A DNA stretch of 64,000 nucleotides from Cupriavidus sp. AU9028 (GCF_019795295.1 NZ_JAIMCG010000003.1:289761-353760), one strand, 5' to 3'; shown: positions 37,250 to 49,570, counted from the stretch's first letter. A program made the numbers and translations. Notes: generated by a model from the letters alone, not told the origin.

Positions 37250-37362
37250 CCCTCTCCCCCGCCCCTCTCCCGCAAGCGGGAGAGGGGAGAAAACCGCCGG
37301 CATCCGCACCCTGCCGGTTGGCTCCCCTCTCCCACTTGTGGGAGAGGGGCCGGGGGAGAGGG
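37250..37362. repeat. CCCTCTCCC-type hairpin repeat element (copy 3)
   Basis: Left arm CCCTCTCCC...CTCTCCCGC with its own hairpin CTCTCCCGC-AA-GCGGGAGAG, a core of about 40 bp, and a right arm with GTGGGAGAGGGG ending in GGGAGAGGG. It fills the gap between the iclR and phosphoesterase stops. Confidence 0.85.
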
Positions 37363-37370
37363 AAAGCGGC

Positions 37371-39536
37371 TCAACTCGCCCGCGCGGTCAACCACTCCGA
37401 CGGCGACAGCGGCCGTGCCACCACCCGGATCTCGCCGATGTTGCCCAGGAAGCCACCGCTCGGGGGACCGCCATCCCAGTAGCCGGCGCCCACCGTCCAC
37501 GGCAGACCGAGCGAGGCCAGGCCCACCGAGTCGATCGGATTGCGCAGCACCGGTGCGCCCTCGACGTACATCGTCGTCTCCTTCGCCACGGCGTCGTTGA
37601 CCACCGCCACATGCAGCCAGGTGTCGACCAGGATCTCGCCCGACCAGTTGGTGCGCGACGACAGCGGCAGCGCACGCTCCGGCACGACTTCCCACTGCAC
37701 CTCGCGCAGGTTTGAAATCGCGCACTGCAGCGGCGGCGACTCCGGCAGGCCGCCAGAGAAGCCCGGCAGATCGCCGCGGCGGCCGGCGCGCGTCAGGATA
37801 TTCATCCACGCGTTGTTGGCGGCCGTCCACTCCCTGGCGATCTTGATGAAGAACTCCACCGTGTACCCCGTGGTGAAGGTCGCGGCATTGATGGCCGCGG
37901 CGGCATCGGTCAGGAAATAGGACAGGCGCGCGCCGCCGGCATTGCGCATGCGCACGCTGCCGGGCGCCGCCGAGAGGCGGTGGCGGTCGTCGGTCCAGAC
38001 CATGTCGGCCAGCTCCGCCGTGTTGGTCGGCGGCTGATCAAGGCCCGCGCGGAACAGATCGTTGCCATTGCCGGACGTGTCGGCGATGACATGACCGACC
38101 GGCACCGGCGCCTCCACTGCACCGCCGAAGAAACGCCAGTGCGCAACCGTCTCCGCTACGTGCGGGTAGTCGTCGGCATCCCGCGCCGGACGCTGCTCCC
38201 GCGGCGGCGAGCCTTCAAATCCGGCCGTGATCTTCGCCAGCACGGTTTCCGTCAACGGCAGGTTGCTCGCCTGCCCGGCGCGGAAATTCGGATTGAAGCC
38301 CGAGAACCGCGCGGCGAAATCCATCTCGATGGTGAACTGGTTGTTCGCATCGGCCAGCACCGCCTGATCGAACTCGTTCAGCGTGTCCTTCGGCTTCTGC
38401 ACCACCCAGGGCGAGAACGACGACGCGCGAATCTGCTTGTTGCTCAGATCGAATTCATAGAAGCGCAGCAAGCCGTTGCCGCCCTGGTAGGCCATCTGAT
38501 AGTCGACCACCATCATCTCGACCGCATGGCCAAAGTCGTTGGTCCTGGTCAGATGCGCGGCGCCATGATGATGGCCGTTGACCGTCATGAAGATCTGGTC
38601 GTTGTCGCGGATCAGCTTGTCCCACAGCATCAGGCCGTAATCGACCTCCAGCGGGGACACGCCATCGGTGTCGATCGCGATCAGCTGGTGATTGACCAGG
38701 ATCGCCGGCAGCGTCGGATGCGCGCGCAGCACGTCCCGGGCCCAACGGATGCCCGCATCCGACACGCGCCACGACAGCGACAGCACCAGGAACTGCTGCC
38801 CCTCCGCCTCGAAGATGTGGTACTCGTGAAAGCCGCTGATATCCCGCGCCCGGAAGGTAGGCTGCTTCGCCGCGCGCTCGCGGCTGAACCACTTCAGATA
38901 CGGCTCCGCAGTCAGATCGCGCGTCGCGTCGGTACCGCCGACCGGATCGCTTTCGTAACCGACATCGCGCAACACGTCATGGTTGCCGGCCAGCACCGAA
39001 TACGGCACGCCCGCGGTTTCCAGTGCCCGCATCGCCGTGTCGGCCACCTCCCACTGCTGCTGACGGCCCACCTGGTCCACCACGTCGCCGACGTGAATCA
39101 CGAACGGGATCTTCAGCTCGCCCGCGTTCGCGGCAATCCATTGCGTCTGCGCCAGGTACGGCTCGCTGCCATAGCGCCTGCCGAACTGGTTGCCCGTCTC
39201 CGGGGTGGTATAGCGCGAATAGAACTGGGTATCCGGCAACACCACCAGGCCGAAGCTCGATACGCGCTTCGGCTCCTCGGGGGCCGGCGTGCCGCCGCCG
39301 TTGCCACCATCCCCACCGCCATTGCCGCCGTCGTTTCCGCCATTGCCATCGTCGTCGCCACCGCACGCGGACAGCACCGCCGCTGCCGGCACCGCCAACA
39401 CCGAGCCGAAGCCGGCCTTGATCAGCGAACGACGACGGGGGTCCGGCGCCCCGCTCGCAGCAGCGGGGTCGGCATCATGGGTTTGGGTGACAGCGTTGAC
39501 AGACGCTGCGGACGGATTCAGTTCATCCCGGGACAC
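37371..39536 (-). CDS. Tat-exported lipoprotein: metallophosphoesterase fused to a LamG-like domain
   Basis: 721 residues. The N terminus has a twin-arginine motif (RRRSLIKAGFGS), a hydrophobic stretch and a lipobox-like VLSACGG, followed by an Asp/Gly/Asn-rich linker of about 30 residues; together these predict a folded lipoprotein exported by Tat. A calcineurin-like phosphoesterase domain follows (LVVLPDTQFYS, FVIHVGDVVDQ, LAGNHDVL, VNGHHHG). A C-terminal concanavalin/LamG-like domain ends it (TGYTVEFFIKIAREW, LHVAVVNDAV, FLGNIGEIRVVARPL). Substrate unknown; extracytoplasmic nucleotide, phosphodiester or glycan-linked targets are possible. Confidence 0.88.
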   Translation of the reverse strand: MSRDELNPSAASVNAVTQTHDADPAAASGAPDPRRRSLIKAGFGSVLAVPAAAVLSACGGDDDGNGGNDGGNGGGDGGNGGGTPAPEEPKRVSSFGLVVLPDTQFYSRYTTPETGNQFGRRYGSEPYLAQTQWIAANAGELKIPFVIHVGDVVDQVGRQQQWEVADTAMRALETAGVPYSVLAGNHDVLRDVGYESDPVGGTDATRDLTAEPYLKWFSRERAAKQPTFRARDISGFHEYHIFEAEGQQFLVLSLSWRVSDAGIRWARDVLRAHPTLPAILVNHQLIAIDTDGVSPLEVDYGLMLWDKLIRDNDQIFMTVNGHHHGAAHLTRTNDFGHAVEMMVVDYQMAYQGGNGLLRFYEFDLSNKQIRASSFSPWVVQKPKDTLNEFDQAVLADANNQFTIEMDFAARFSGFNPNFRAGQASNLPLTETVLAKITAGFEGSPPREQRPARDADDYPHVAETVAHWRFFGGAVEAPVPVGHVIADTSGNGNDLFRAGLDQPPTNTAELADMVWTDDRHRLSAAPGSVRMRNAGGARLSYFLTDAAAAINAATFTTGYTVEFFIKIAREWTAANNAWMNILTRAGRRGDLPGFSGGLPESPPLQCAISNLREVQWEVVPERALPLSSRTNWSGEILVDTWLHVAVVNDAVAKETTMYVEGAPVLRNPIDSVGLASLGLPWTVGAGYWDGGPPSGGFLGNIGEIRVVARPLSPSEWLTARAS

Positions 39537-39830
39537 GGCTTGGCTCCGAAAAGGTGAGGGACCGGCCAGCGTGCAGGACTGCCTGAGGGCGTCAGAATGG
39601 CATCAAAGTGCTTCTTTCGCTACGCGGCCGGGGCTGGCCGCACTATGCGTGCACGCGGTGACGTCGCAATGACGCCGCCATGTCGGAACCGTGTCAGCAC
39701 GATGTCGGTGCCGGCTTGCGGGCAGCAATGCGCCGCCATCGGGCAGCGGTCGGGCGTCATATGCCTGTCGCCCGGATATCGGCCACTGGGGGCTTAAGCA
39801 ACGCGGAGGCTGGCGCCTGCCACGGTGAAC
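39537..39830. other. Intergenic region upstream of the phosphoesterase
   Basis: No gene, no convincing promoter hexamers and no Pho box are visible. It only carries the 5' region of the phosphoesterase on one side and the tRNA terminator on the other. Confidence 0.4.
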
Positions 39831-39870
39831 AAAAAAAAGGGGCTACGGCAAAGACCGTAGCCCCTTCTTT
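39831..39870 (-). terminator. Terminator of the tRNA-Ile2 transcript
   Basis: GGGGCTACGG-CAAAGA-CCGTAGCCCC is a perfect 10-bp stem; on the minus strand it is followed by eight Ts. Confidence 0.95.
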
Positions 39871-39880
39871 CAACGCGAAT

Positions 39881-39959
<79 letters not shown>

Positions 39960-39976
39960 GTGAAGTCAGCACCCGG

Positions 39977-40010
39977 CTTCAACCGGTCCTGCGAACAGGA
40001 CCGGTTGAAG
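39977..40010 (-). other. 15-bp perfect hairpin after rpoD
   Basis: CTTCAACCGGTCCTG and CAGGACCGGTTGAAG pair exactly around a CGAA loop, 12 bp after the rpoD stop. There is no T-run, so it is probably a processing or 3'-protecting structure, or a Rho-assisted stop, between rpoD and the tRNA. Confidence 0.75.
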
Positions 40011-40022
40011 AAGCCTGCCGGA

Positions 40023-42620
<2,598 letters not shown>

Positions 42621-42676
42621 TGGCACGCTCACTTTCACCAGAACTGGAGAGAAAGATTTCGCAATCCAAACCGGCT

Positions 42677-42682
42677 ATTGTA
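42677..42682 (-). promoter_or_regulatory. -10-like box for an internal rpoD promoter
   Basis: TACAAT on the minus strand in the 297-bp dnaG-rpoD gap, 57 bp upstream of rpoD. No good -35 is seen. E. coli has internal rpoD promoters in the comparable region. Confidence 0.4.
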
Positions 42683-42917
42683 GCACGTCGCTAACAACCG
42701 GCTTTCCCGCAGGTGAGGATTTCGTCTGGAAAATCAAGGCTTAAGCCGAAATTCGCAGATTTTCCTTCCCACCTGCTTGCTGCTGACCTGCTTGTCGAAC
42801 ACAGCGGATCGTCCCGTCGCCGGCGCAGCCGGGCGACACTACCGCCCTTCCTGTATACGGCGCGCCACCTCGAGGGCTTGAGCGGCGCGCACCCCAGGAA
42901 CGTTCGGACCGCATCGC

Positions 42918-44729
42918 CTACCCCGACCGCTTGCGGCGGTGAATCTCGCCAATCAGCCAGCGCAGGCGTTCCTTGTCCTCGTCCGACGCCCCGCCCGCCT
43001 CGATCGCGGCGCGCAAGGCGTCCAGCTCCCGCTGCAGCGGCTCTGCCAACAGCTTGGTCACCGCCGCGTCGAACTCCAGCGTCGCGGGCTCCTCGTCAAT
43101 GTCTTCGCGCAGTACTGCGGCGCGCACATTCGCGTACGTCTCGGCAAACGGCGACTGCGCCAGTTGCTCGCTGAAGGCGGCAAAATTGGCCGCCTCCGGC
43201 AGCGCATCGCAGCAGTCGACCAGATGGGCGAGCACTTCCGAGCTGCCTTCGCCCGCGTCGAGCAGCATTGCCCGCGCCTGCTCGTCCAGGCGCGCGGACA
43301 ACCGCGGGTAGCGCATCAGCAGTTGCAGCACGCGTTGCTCCAGGCCTGCAGGCGCCTGACGGCGCGTCCGCGCCCGTGGGCGGTCGAACCGTCCGACGCG
43401 GGACGCATCGCTGCCAAGGCCGCAAATCGCTTCGATTTCGGCCGGCGTCGTCCCGGTCTCCTCGGCCAGCTCGCGCACGATCTGCAATCGCAGACCGCCC
43501 GCCGGCATCGCCTGCAGCAACGGCTTGGCCTCGTACTGGGCCCGCGCGCGCCCTTCGGGCTGACGCAGGTCCTGCTCCTCGGTCACCAGTTGCAGCAGGA
43601 ACCGCGACAGCGGCATGGCGTCGCGCACCTGCGCAGCGAAGGCGTCGGTGCCCTCCTCGCGAACATAACTATCGGGGTCATGCTCTGCGGGAAGGAACAA
43701 AAAGCGGATAGTTTTATTGTCGGCGGCAAAAGGAAGACAGGCTTCCAGCGCGCGCCGCGCCGCGCGCCGGCCCGCCGCATCGCCATCGAACGAAAACACC
43801 ACCGCATCGGTCTGCCGCAGCAGCTTCTGCACATGCGTCGGCGTGCACGCGGTGCCAAGCGTGGCTACCGCATTTGCAAAGCCGAGCTGGGCAAGCGCCA
43901 CGACATCCATATAGCCTTCGACCACCAGGACGTAACCGGTTTCCCGGATTGCGTGGCGGGCCTCGTAAAGTCCGTACAGCTCGGTGCCCTTGCTGAACAG
44001 CGGCGTCTCGGGCGAGTTCAGGTACTTGGGCTCGCCCTGCCCCATCACCCGACCCCCGAAGCCGATCACCTGCCCCTTGGTGTTGCGGATCGGGAACATG
44101 ATGCGGTCGCGGAAACGGTCGTAGCGCCGCGCCTTGCCGTCGGCATCGCGCCGGTCGCTCTCGATCAGCAGGCCGGCCTCCATCAACGGCGCCGCCACGG
44201 CGTCATCGCGATAGCTGCCGAACACCGCTTCCAGCCCCTGCCAGTCGTCCGGCGCGTAGCCCAGCCCGAACTGCGCGGCGATCTCGCCGGTCAGCCCACG
44301 CCCCTTCAGGTACTGGATGGCCTGCTGGGCACCGCGCAGCTGGCGCTTGTAGAAATCCGCCGCCCGGCTCATGGCTTCGGACAGGGCCAGGGAGCGCGCC
44401 TGCTGCTCGGCGCGCTGCCCCGGCGGCAGCCGGTCGCGGTCCTCGGGTACGCTCATGCCGACCGACTGGGCCAGCTCGCGCACCGCCTCGGGGTAGCTCT
44501 GCCCCGAGTACTCCATCAGGAAACCGATGGCAGACCCGTGCGCGCCGCAGCCGAAGCAGTGATAGAACTGCTTGGCCGGCGACACCGTGAACGACGGCGA
44601 TTTCTCGTTATGGAAGGGGCACAGCCCCATGAAGTTGGCGCCGCCCTTCTTGAGCTGGACATACTTGCCCACCACGTCGACGATGTCGACGCGGTTCAGA
44701 AGGTCCTGAATGAAGGATTGCGGAATCAC
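42918..44729 (-). CDS. dnaG: DNA primase
   Basis: Makes RNA primers for replication. 603 residues: zinc-binding CPFHNEKSPSF and QFYHCFGCGAHG near residues 40-65, the primase core with FPIRNTKGQVIGFGGRV, the TOPRIM motifs VVEGYMDVVAL and FSFDGDAAGRRAARR, and a C-terminal helicase-interaction region. The start is a GTG giving V/M-IPQSFIQDLLNRVDIVDV, the universal DnaG N terminus; starts further upstream are arginine-rich and unlikely. Confidence 0.97.
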   Translation of the reverse strand: MIPQSFIQDLLNRVDIVDVVGKYVQLKKGGANFMGLCPFHNEKSPSFTVSPAKQFYHCFGCGAHGSAIGFLMEYSGQSYPEAVRELAQSVGMSVPEDRDRLPPGQRAEQQARSLALSEAMSRAADFYKRQLRGAQQAIQYLKGRGLTGEIAAQFGLGYAPDDWQGLEAVFGSYRDDAVAAPLMEAGLLIESDRRDADGKARRYDRFRDRIMFPIRNTKGQVIGFGGRVMGQGEPKYLNSPETPLFSKGTELYGLYEARHAIRETGYVLVVEGYMDVVALAQLGFANAVATLGTACTPTHVQKLLRQTDAVVFSFDGDAAGRRAARRALEACLPFAADNKTIRFLFLPAEHDPDSYVREEGTDAFAAQVRDAMPLSRFLLQLVTEEQDLRQPEGRARAQYEAKPLLQAMPAGGLRLQIVRELAEETGTTPAEIEAICGLGSDASRVGRFDRPRARTRRQAPAGLEQRVLQLLMRYPRLSARLDEQARAMLLDAGEGSSEVLAHLVDCCDALPEAANFAAFSEQLAQSPFAETYANVRAAVLREDIDEEPATLEFDAAVTKLLAEPLQRELDALRAAIEAGGASDEDKERLRWLIGEIHRRKRSG

Positions 44730-44922
44730 CCCGGTGCTACCCCGGCGACAGACCGGCCCTGAAGCGCCGACCGTCTTGTATGGATGCGCTGCCAGGCGCA
44801 CATGCCCGGCCTGCCATCAATCGTATTGTAGTGCGGCTTTCGTGACATGCCAGGGAATCGTGATCCCGGTATCACTACGATGGCCGCACGCTGAAAGTGC
44901 GATCCCGGCGCGCGCGGCGCCT

Positions 44923-45372
44923 TCAGCGCGGGGCCAGCCGCGCCTTGACCAGCGCCGATACCGCCGTCATGTCGGCCCGTCCCGCCAGCCGGCCCTTGAG
45001 CAAGCCCATCACCTTGCCCATGTCCTGCGGACCGGCCGCGCCGCTTTCGGTCACCGCCTGATCCACTGCCGCGGCCACTTCCTCGTCCGACAGCGCGGCC
45101 GGCATATACGCCTGCAGCACCGCCAGTTCGGCGGTTTCCTTGTCGGCCAGGTCGTTGCGACCGGCCTGCTGGAACTGCGAGATCGAATCCTTGCGCTGCT
45201 TGATCAGCTTCTCGACCACCGCCTGCACGCCGGCATCGTCCAGTTCGACCCGCTCGTCCACCTCGCGCTGCTTGACGGCGGCGAGCAGCAGCCGGATGGT
45301 GCCAAGGCGCTCGCTTTCACGGGCGCGCATGGCGGCCTTCATGTCGTCGTTGATCTGTTGCTTCAGGGACAT
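44923..45372 (-). CDS. yqeY: GatB/YqeY domain protein
   Basis: 149-residue helical protein related to the C-terminal tRNA-binding domain of GatB. Family blocks are MSLKQQINDDMKAAMRARES, IRLLLAAVKQREVDER and AYMPAALSDEEV. It lies between rpsU and dnaG, as in most betaproteobacteria. The role is unsettled; an effect on tRNA amidation is suggested by the fold only. ATG at 45372; longer forms would be Arg/Pro-rich. Confidence 0.95.
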   Translation of the reverse strand: MSLKQQINDDMKAAMRARESERLGTIRLLLAAVKQREVDERVELDDAGVQAVVEKLIKQRKDSISQFQQAGRNDLADKETAELAVLQAYMPAALSDEEVAAAVDQAVTESGAAGPQDMGKVMGLLKGRLAGRADMTAVSALVKARLAPR

Positions 45373-45420
45373 GGCAAGATTCCGGAAAGTAGAGGGGGAG
45401 CCGCTTGACGGCGCGTCGAG

Positions 45421-45450
45421 GGACAGAAACGACCAAGGACAGAAACGACC
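45421..45450. repeat. Tandem 14-bp repeat in the rpsU-yqeY gap
   Basis: GGACAGAAACGACC occurs twice, separated by AA (16-bp period), about 50 bp upstream of yqeY. Function unknown. Confidence 0.7.
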
Positions 45451-45508
45451 CGGGTGAGCAACCACCCTTCGCGCCGGAAAGACAGGACCAGGAACGCCCG
45501 ATCCAGCA

Positions 45509-45542
45509 CAAAAACCCGCCGGAGCCTTGCTCACAGCGGGTT
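45509..45542 (-). terminator. Attenuator/terminator after rpsU
   Basis: On the minus strand AACCCGC and GCGGGTT enclose an inner GAGC/GCTC hairpin and are followed by a T-run. It lies 96 bp after the rpsU stop and before yqeY-dnaG-rpoD, the position of the partial terminator that lowers dnaG expression relative to rpsU in E. coli. Confidence 0.85.
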
Positions 45543-45638
45543 CGGAGACCGCCTACGGTCAGACGCACGCCGCAGCACTGCAACCCAGCCGGGTGGCGAC
45601 ACCACCGCAGCCGATTGCCGGACCCGGCCGCGCAACAA

Positions 45639-45851
45639 TCAGTACAGCTTCTTCGGCAGCATCTGGCTGCGGATGCGCTTGTAGTGGCGCTTGACCGCAG
45701 CTGCCTTCTTGCGCTTCCGCTCCGCCGTCGGCTTTTCGTAGAACTCGCGCGCCCGAAGTTCAGTAATCAAACCGTTCTTCTCGATGGTGCGCTTGAAGCG
45801 ACGCATCGCAACTTCAAACGGCTCGTTTTCTTTCAGGCGGATGGTGGTCAT
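45639..45851 (-). CDS. rpsU: 30S ribosomal protein S21
   Basis: 70-residue basic ribosomal protein, [20 protein letters not shown] to the end [10 protein letters not shown]. Needed for translation initiation on the 30S subunit. First gene of the rpsU-yqeY-dnaG-rpoD operon, which ties translation, replication and transcription together. Confidence 0.98.
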   Translation of the reverse strand: MTTIRLKENEPFEVAMRRFKRTIEKNGLITELRAREFYEKPTAERKRKKAAAVKRHYKRIRSQMLPKKLY

Positions 45852-45891
45852 GTGCCAAACAGTACAGGTTAGCGGTTTTACGAAGACTTCG

Positions 45892-45897
45892 AGTATA
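45892..45897 (-). promoter_or_regulatory. -10 box of the rpsU operon promoter
   Basis: TATACT preceded by GC on the minus strand, 41 bp upstream of the rpsU start. The -35 region is poor at 16-18 bp; TTGCCA is too close at 10 bp. Confidence 0.55.
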
Positions 45898-45932
45898 GCA
45901 GCGATTCTGGCAAGTGTGCAGCCAAATCTCGG

Positions 45933-47228
45933 TCAACGTCCGTCAACTCCTCGGTCCGCGACCGCCCGTCGGTTCTCCGCAACGGCCTGGCCCGCGGCAA
46001 CCGCGGAGGCCCATGCCCACTGGAAGTTGTACCCGCCCAGCCAGCCGGTCACATCCACCACTTCGCCAATGAAATACAGGCCGGGAACGGCGCGCGCCAT
46101 CATCGTCGCCGACGACAGATCGCGAGTATCGACCCCGCCCAGCGTCACCTCCGCCTTGCGGTAGCCCTCGGTGCCGGACGGCACCAGGCGCCAGCGGTTC
46201 AAGGCCTCGCCCAGCCGCCGCAGCGCCTTGTCGGGCAGATCGTGCACCGGCCGCGTGGCGTCCAGCCCCGACGCCTCGCACCAGGCGTCGGCCAGCCGCG
46301 CCGGCATTCGGGCCGCCAGCAGGTTGGCCAGTTGCTTGCGGCTGTCGACCTTGCGGGCGAGCAGCCACTCGGCCGCGTCCTCGCCGCCGAACAGGTCGAC
46401 GGTCAAGGCGGCGCCCGGCTTCCAATAGCTGGAGATCTGCAGCACGGCCGGCCCCGACAGACCGCGGTGCGTCCACAGCAGGTCTTCCCGGAAGGCGCCG
46501 GCCTCTCGCCCCGCGCCGGTGGCGATGTCCACCTCCATCGACACGCCGGCCAACGGGGCGAAGGGCTTCCAGTCGTCGCCGTGGAAGGTCAGCGGCACCA
46601 GCGCCGGCCGCGTCTCGACGATCCGCAGGCCGAACTGGCGTGCGATCCGGTAGCCCAAATCGGTGGCGCCGATCTTGGGAATCGACAGCCCGCCGCTCGC
46701 CACCACCAGCGCCCCGGCCCGGACAGGACCGGCGCTGGTGTCGAGCACGAAGTCGTCGCCGGCCCGGCCGACCGACTCGACGGTGCAGCCGGTGCGCCAC
46801 TGCACGCCGCCCGCACCGCACTCGGCTTTCAGCATCTCGATGACGTCCTCGGCACTGTCGTTGCAGAACAGCTGGCCCCGGTGCTTCTCGTGCCAGCCGA
46901 TACCGTGCCTGCGCATCAACGCGAGGAAGTCCTGCGGCGTGTAACGCGCCAGCGCCGAGCGGCTGAAGTGAGGATTCGCTGACAGGTAGTTGCCGGGGCC
47001 GGCATGGAGGTTGGTGAAGTTGCAGCGGCCGCCGCCGGAGATGCGGATTTTCTCGGCGATCCGGGTGGCGTGATCCACCAGCACCACGCTGGCGCCCTGC
47101 TGCCCCGCCACCGCGGCACACATCATTCCCGCCGCGCCGGCTCCCAGCACGGCGACATCGAAGCGCCGCTGCCCGGAGGGCTGACTGCCAATGCCGGACT
47201 GTGCCGGCTGCCGCGCGTTTCCGCTCAT
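45933..47228 (-). CDS. BaiN/HI0933-family flavoprotein (NAD(P)/FAD-dependent oxidoreductase)
   Basis: 431-residue flavoprotein. FAD motif VAVLGAGAAGMMCAAVAGQQ near residue 25, the family signature KIRISGGGRCNFTN near 65, and the C-terminal VDVTGWLGGYNFQWAWASA. Homologues include BaiN and YhiN; the physiological substrate is generally unknown. Start at 47228 (MSGNARQ); 150 bp from divergent tsaD. Confidence 0.93.
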   Translation of the reverse strand: MSGNARQPAQSGIGSQPSGQRRFDVAVLGAGAAGMMCAAVAGQQGASVVLVDHATRIAEKIRISGGGRCNFTNLHAGPGNYLSANPHFSRSALARYTPQDFLALMRRHGIGWHEKHRGQLFCNDSAEDVIEMLKAECGAGGVQWRTGCTVESVGRAGDDFVLDTSAGPVRAGALVVASGGLSIPKIGATDLGYRIARQFGLRIVETRPALVPLTFHGDDWKPFAPLAGVSMEVDIATGAGREAGAFREDLLWTHRGLSGPAVLQISSYWKPGAALTVDLFGGEDAAEWLLARKVDSRKQLANLLAARMPARLADAWCEASGLDATRPVHDLPDKALRRLGEALNRWRLVPSGTEGYRKAEVTLGGVDTRDLSSATMMARAVPGLYFIGEVVDVTGWLGGYNFQWAWASAVAAGQAVAENRRAVADRGVDGR

Positions 47229-47378
47229 ACGATCCCTGCCTGAAGAAGCGGCGATTGTAGCCAAAACCGCGGCGCGACCGCCCGGACCAGCCGTCTGCGC
47301 CAGGACTTCCACTGTGCTACGCTGCAGCCCTTGGCGCCGCCCCGCTGGCGCGATCTGCCCCTGCCTTCTTCTGTTCCC

Positions 47379-48428
47379 ATGCTCGTACTCGGCATCGAAT
47401 CCTCCTGTGACGAAACCGGTCTCGCTCTCTATGACACCGAGGCGGGACTGCTGGCGCATGCGCTGCATTCGCAGGTTGCGATGCACCGCGACTACGGCGG
47501 GGTGGTGCCGGAACTGGCGTCGCGCGACCACATTCGCCGCGTGCTGCCGCTGCTGCAACAGGTGCTCGAGCAGGCCGGACGGCAGCGCGGCGATATCGAT
47601 GCGATCGCCTTCACGCAGGGACCGGGGCTGGCCGGCGCGCTACTGGTCGGCGCATCGGTGGCCAATGCACTGGGCTTTGCGCTGGGCGTGCCGATGCTTG
47701 GCGTCCACCACCTGGAAGGCCATCTGCTGTCGCCGCTGCTCGCTCCTGCCGCGCCGGGCAGCGCGCCGCCGGCCTTCCCGTTTGTCGCGCTGCTGGTGTC
47801 CGGCGGACATACCCAGCTGATGGAGGTGCGCGGCGTGGGCGACTACGCGCTGCTCGGCGAAACGCTGGACGATGCCGCGGGCGAGGCCTTCGACAAGACC
47901 GCCAAGCTGCTCGGCCTGGGCTACCCGGGCGGACCGGAAGTGTCGAGACTGGCCGAGTTCGGCGTGCCCGGCGCATTCGACCTGCCCCGTCCGATGCTGC
48001 ATTCGGGCAACCTCGATTTCTCGTTCGCGGGATTGAAGACGGCGGTGCTGACGCAGTCGCGCAAGCTCGGCAGCAATCTGTGCGAGCAGGACCGCGCCAA
48101 CCTGGCCCGCTCTTTCGTCGATGCAATCGTCGACGTGCTGGGCGCGAAATCGCTGGCGGCGCTCAAGCGCACCGGTCACAAGCGGCTGGTGGTCGCGGGC
48201 GGCGTGGGCGCCAACCGGCAGCTGCGGGAGCGACTGGACGACCTGGCGCGGCGCCACCGCTTCGAGGTCCACTACCCGCCGCTGGATCTTTGCACCGACA
48301 ACGGCGCGATGATCGCCTTCGCCGGCGCGATGCGGCTGCAGGCCGCCCCCGAGCTTGCCAGCCGCGACTATGGCTACGGGGTGACGCCGCGCTGGGACCT
48401 TTCGGAGTTGCGCCTGCCGGCGCACTGA
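47379..48428 (+). CDS. tsaD: tRNA N6-adenosine threonylcarbamoyltransferase TsaD
   Basis: Catalytic subunit for t6A37 formation in ANN-reading tRNAs, including the tRNA-Ile2 in this window. 349 residues. [16 protein letters not shown] starts the ASKHA fold; metal ligands are H111/H115-type in [21 protein letters not shown] and [13 protein letters not shown] follow. ATG at 47379; an upstream TTG is in frame but gives an unconserved stretch. Confidence 0.97.
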   Translation: MLVLGIESSCDETGLALYDTEAGLLAHALHSQVAMHRDYGGVVPELASRDHIRRVLPLLQQVLEQAGRQRGDIDAIAFTQGPGLAGALLVGASVANALGFALGVPMLGVHHLEGHLLSPLLAPAAPGSAPPAFPFVALLVSGGHTQLMEVRGVGDYALLGETLDDAAGEAFDKTAKLLGLGYPGGPEVSRLAEFGVPGAFDLPRPMLHSGNLDFSFAGLKTAVLTQSRKLGSNLCEQDRANLARSFVDAIVDVLGAKSLAALKRTGHKRLVVAGGVGANRQLRERLDDLARRHRFEVHYPPLDLCTDNGAMIAFAGAMRLQAAPELASRDYGYGVTPRWDLSELRLPAH

Positions 48429-48483
48429 GGCCGGCCGGGCCGCCGCCTTCGGCGGAAGGCGGCTCGGCGACCCGCAGCGCCCC

Positions 48484-49299
48484 TCAGAGCGCCAGCTGGC
48501 TCAGGCGCTTGTCGCGCTCGATCACCGCATAGGCGCTGTGGTTGTGGATCGATTCGAAGTTCTCGGCTTCGAGCACGTAGGCGACAATCCGCGCATCGGC
48601 GTTCAGCCGCATCGCGATGTCGCGCACCAGGTCCTCGACGAACTTCGGATTCTCGTAGGCGCGCTCGGTGACGTACTTCTCGTCGGGACGCTTGAGCAGC
48701 CCCCACAGTTCGCACGACGCCTCTTCCTCCGCCATCCGCACCAGCGCTTCCACGCTCATCTCCGCCGCCAGCTCGACCGACATCGTGATGTGCGAGCGCT
48801 GGTTGTGCGCGCCGTACTGCGAGATCTTCTTCGAGCAGGGGCACAGGCTGGTGACCGGCACCAGCGTCTTCAGGAACAGCCGGGTCTGGCCGTTGCGCAC
48901 TTCGCCGATCAGCGTGACTTCATAGTCGAGCAGCGACGCCACGCCGGACACCGGCGCCACCTTGTTGATGAAGTACGGGAACGTGACCTCGATGCGGCCG
49001 GCCTCGGCCTCGAGCTTCTGCAGCATGCCATCCAGCAGCGCGCGGAACGATGCCAGGTCGAGCGGTTCGCGGTTTTCCTCGAGCAGCGCGACGAAGCGGG
49101 ACATGTGCGTGCCCTTCTGGTCGGCCGGCAGGTGCACGTCGAGGTTGAAGGTGCCGACGGTGGGCTGGACGCCGGCAGGCGTGCGCAGCGTCATCGGGTA
49201 GCGCACGCCCTTCACGCCAACGCGCTGGATCGGAATCTGGCGGGTGTCGAGGCTCGACTGCACGTCGGGCATGACGAAGGCCGGATTGATGTCATTCAT
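48484..49299 (-). CDS. folE2: GTP cyclohydrolase FolE2
   Basis: Alternative GTP cyclohydrolase I for folate (and queuosine) synthesis, active with metals other than zinc. 271 residues with the family's [19 protein letters not shown], the active-site Cys block [20 protein letters not shown] and [17 protein letters not shown]. Start ATG at 49299 with GAGGAA upstream. It is convergent with tsaD and downstream of dxs behind a hairpin. FolE2 usually replaces FolE1 under zinc limitation. Confidence 0.96.
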   Translation of the reverse strand: MNDINPAFVMPDVQSSLDTRQIPIQRVGVKGVRYPMTLRTPAGVQPTVGTFNLDVHLPADQKGTHMSRFVALLEENREPLDLASFRALLDGMLQKLEAEAGRIEVTFPYFINKVAPVSGVASLLDYEVTLIGEVRNGQTRLFLKTLVPVTSLCPCSKKISQYGAHNQRSHITMSVELAAEMSVEALVRMAEEEASCELWGLLKRPDEKYVTERAYENPKFVEDLVRDIAMRLNADARIVAYVLEAENFESIHNHSAYAVIERDKRLSQLAL

Positions 49300-49509
49300 A
49301 CGGATTCCTCGGTTTCCTTTACGGTCGCGGCATCGTCGCAGTCCGCACTGCCGCGCAACGAGTGTGAAACCACGGGCGCACCGGTGCACGGCGGCGCCAG
49401 CCCGCAGCTGCGAACACAAACGGGCCGATTCTAAGGGAAAAGAGGTGATGCCGCCCGCACCAGCCCTGTGCAGCGTGCGGGTAATCGCACAGTTTCCTGC
49501 GCCCAAACG

Positions 49510-49558
49510 CAACGCGGGCCGCGGCGCCATCCTCCGGCGCCACGGCCCGCGAGCGTTG
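49510..49558 (-). terminator. GC-rich terminator after dxs
   Basis: CGGGCCG-c-GGCGCC pairs with GGCGCC-a-CGGCCCG to give a stem of about 18 bp. A short TTT follows on the minus strand. Confidence 0.6.
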
Positions 49559-49570
49559 CCGGCCAAGTCC

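Noticed and set aside
39537-39830. Pho box upstream of the phosphoesterase
   Set aside because: GTGTCAGCACG and TGACGTCGCAATGACG were examined, but there is no pair of CTGTCAT-like half-sites with the right spacing.
48439-48461. Terminator between convergent tsaD and folE2
   Set aside because: CCGCC-TTC-GGCGG and flanking GCCGCC/GGCGGC can pair, but no T-run follows on either strand; too weak to list.
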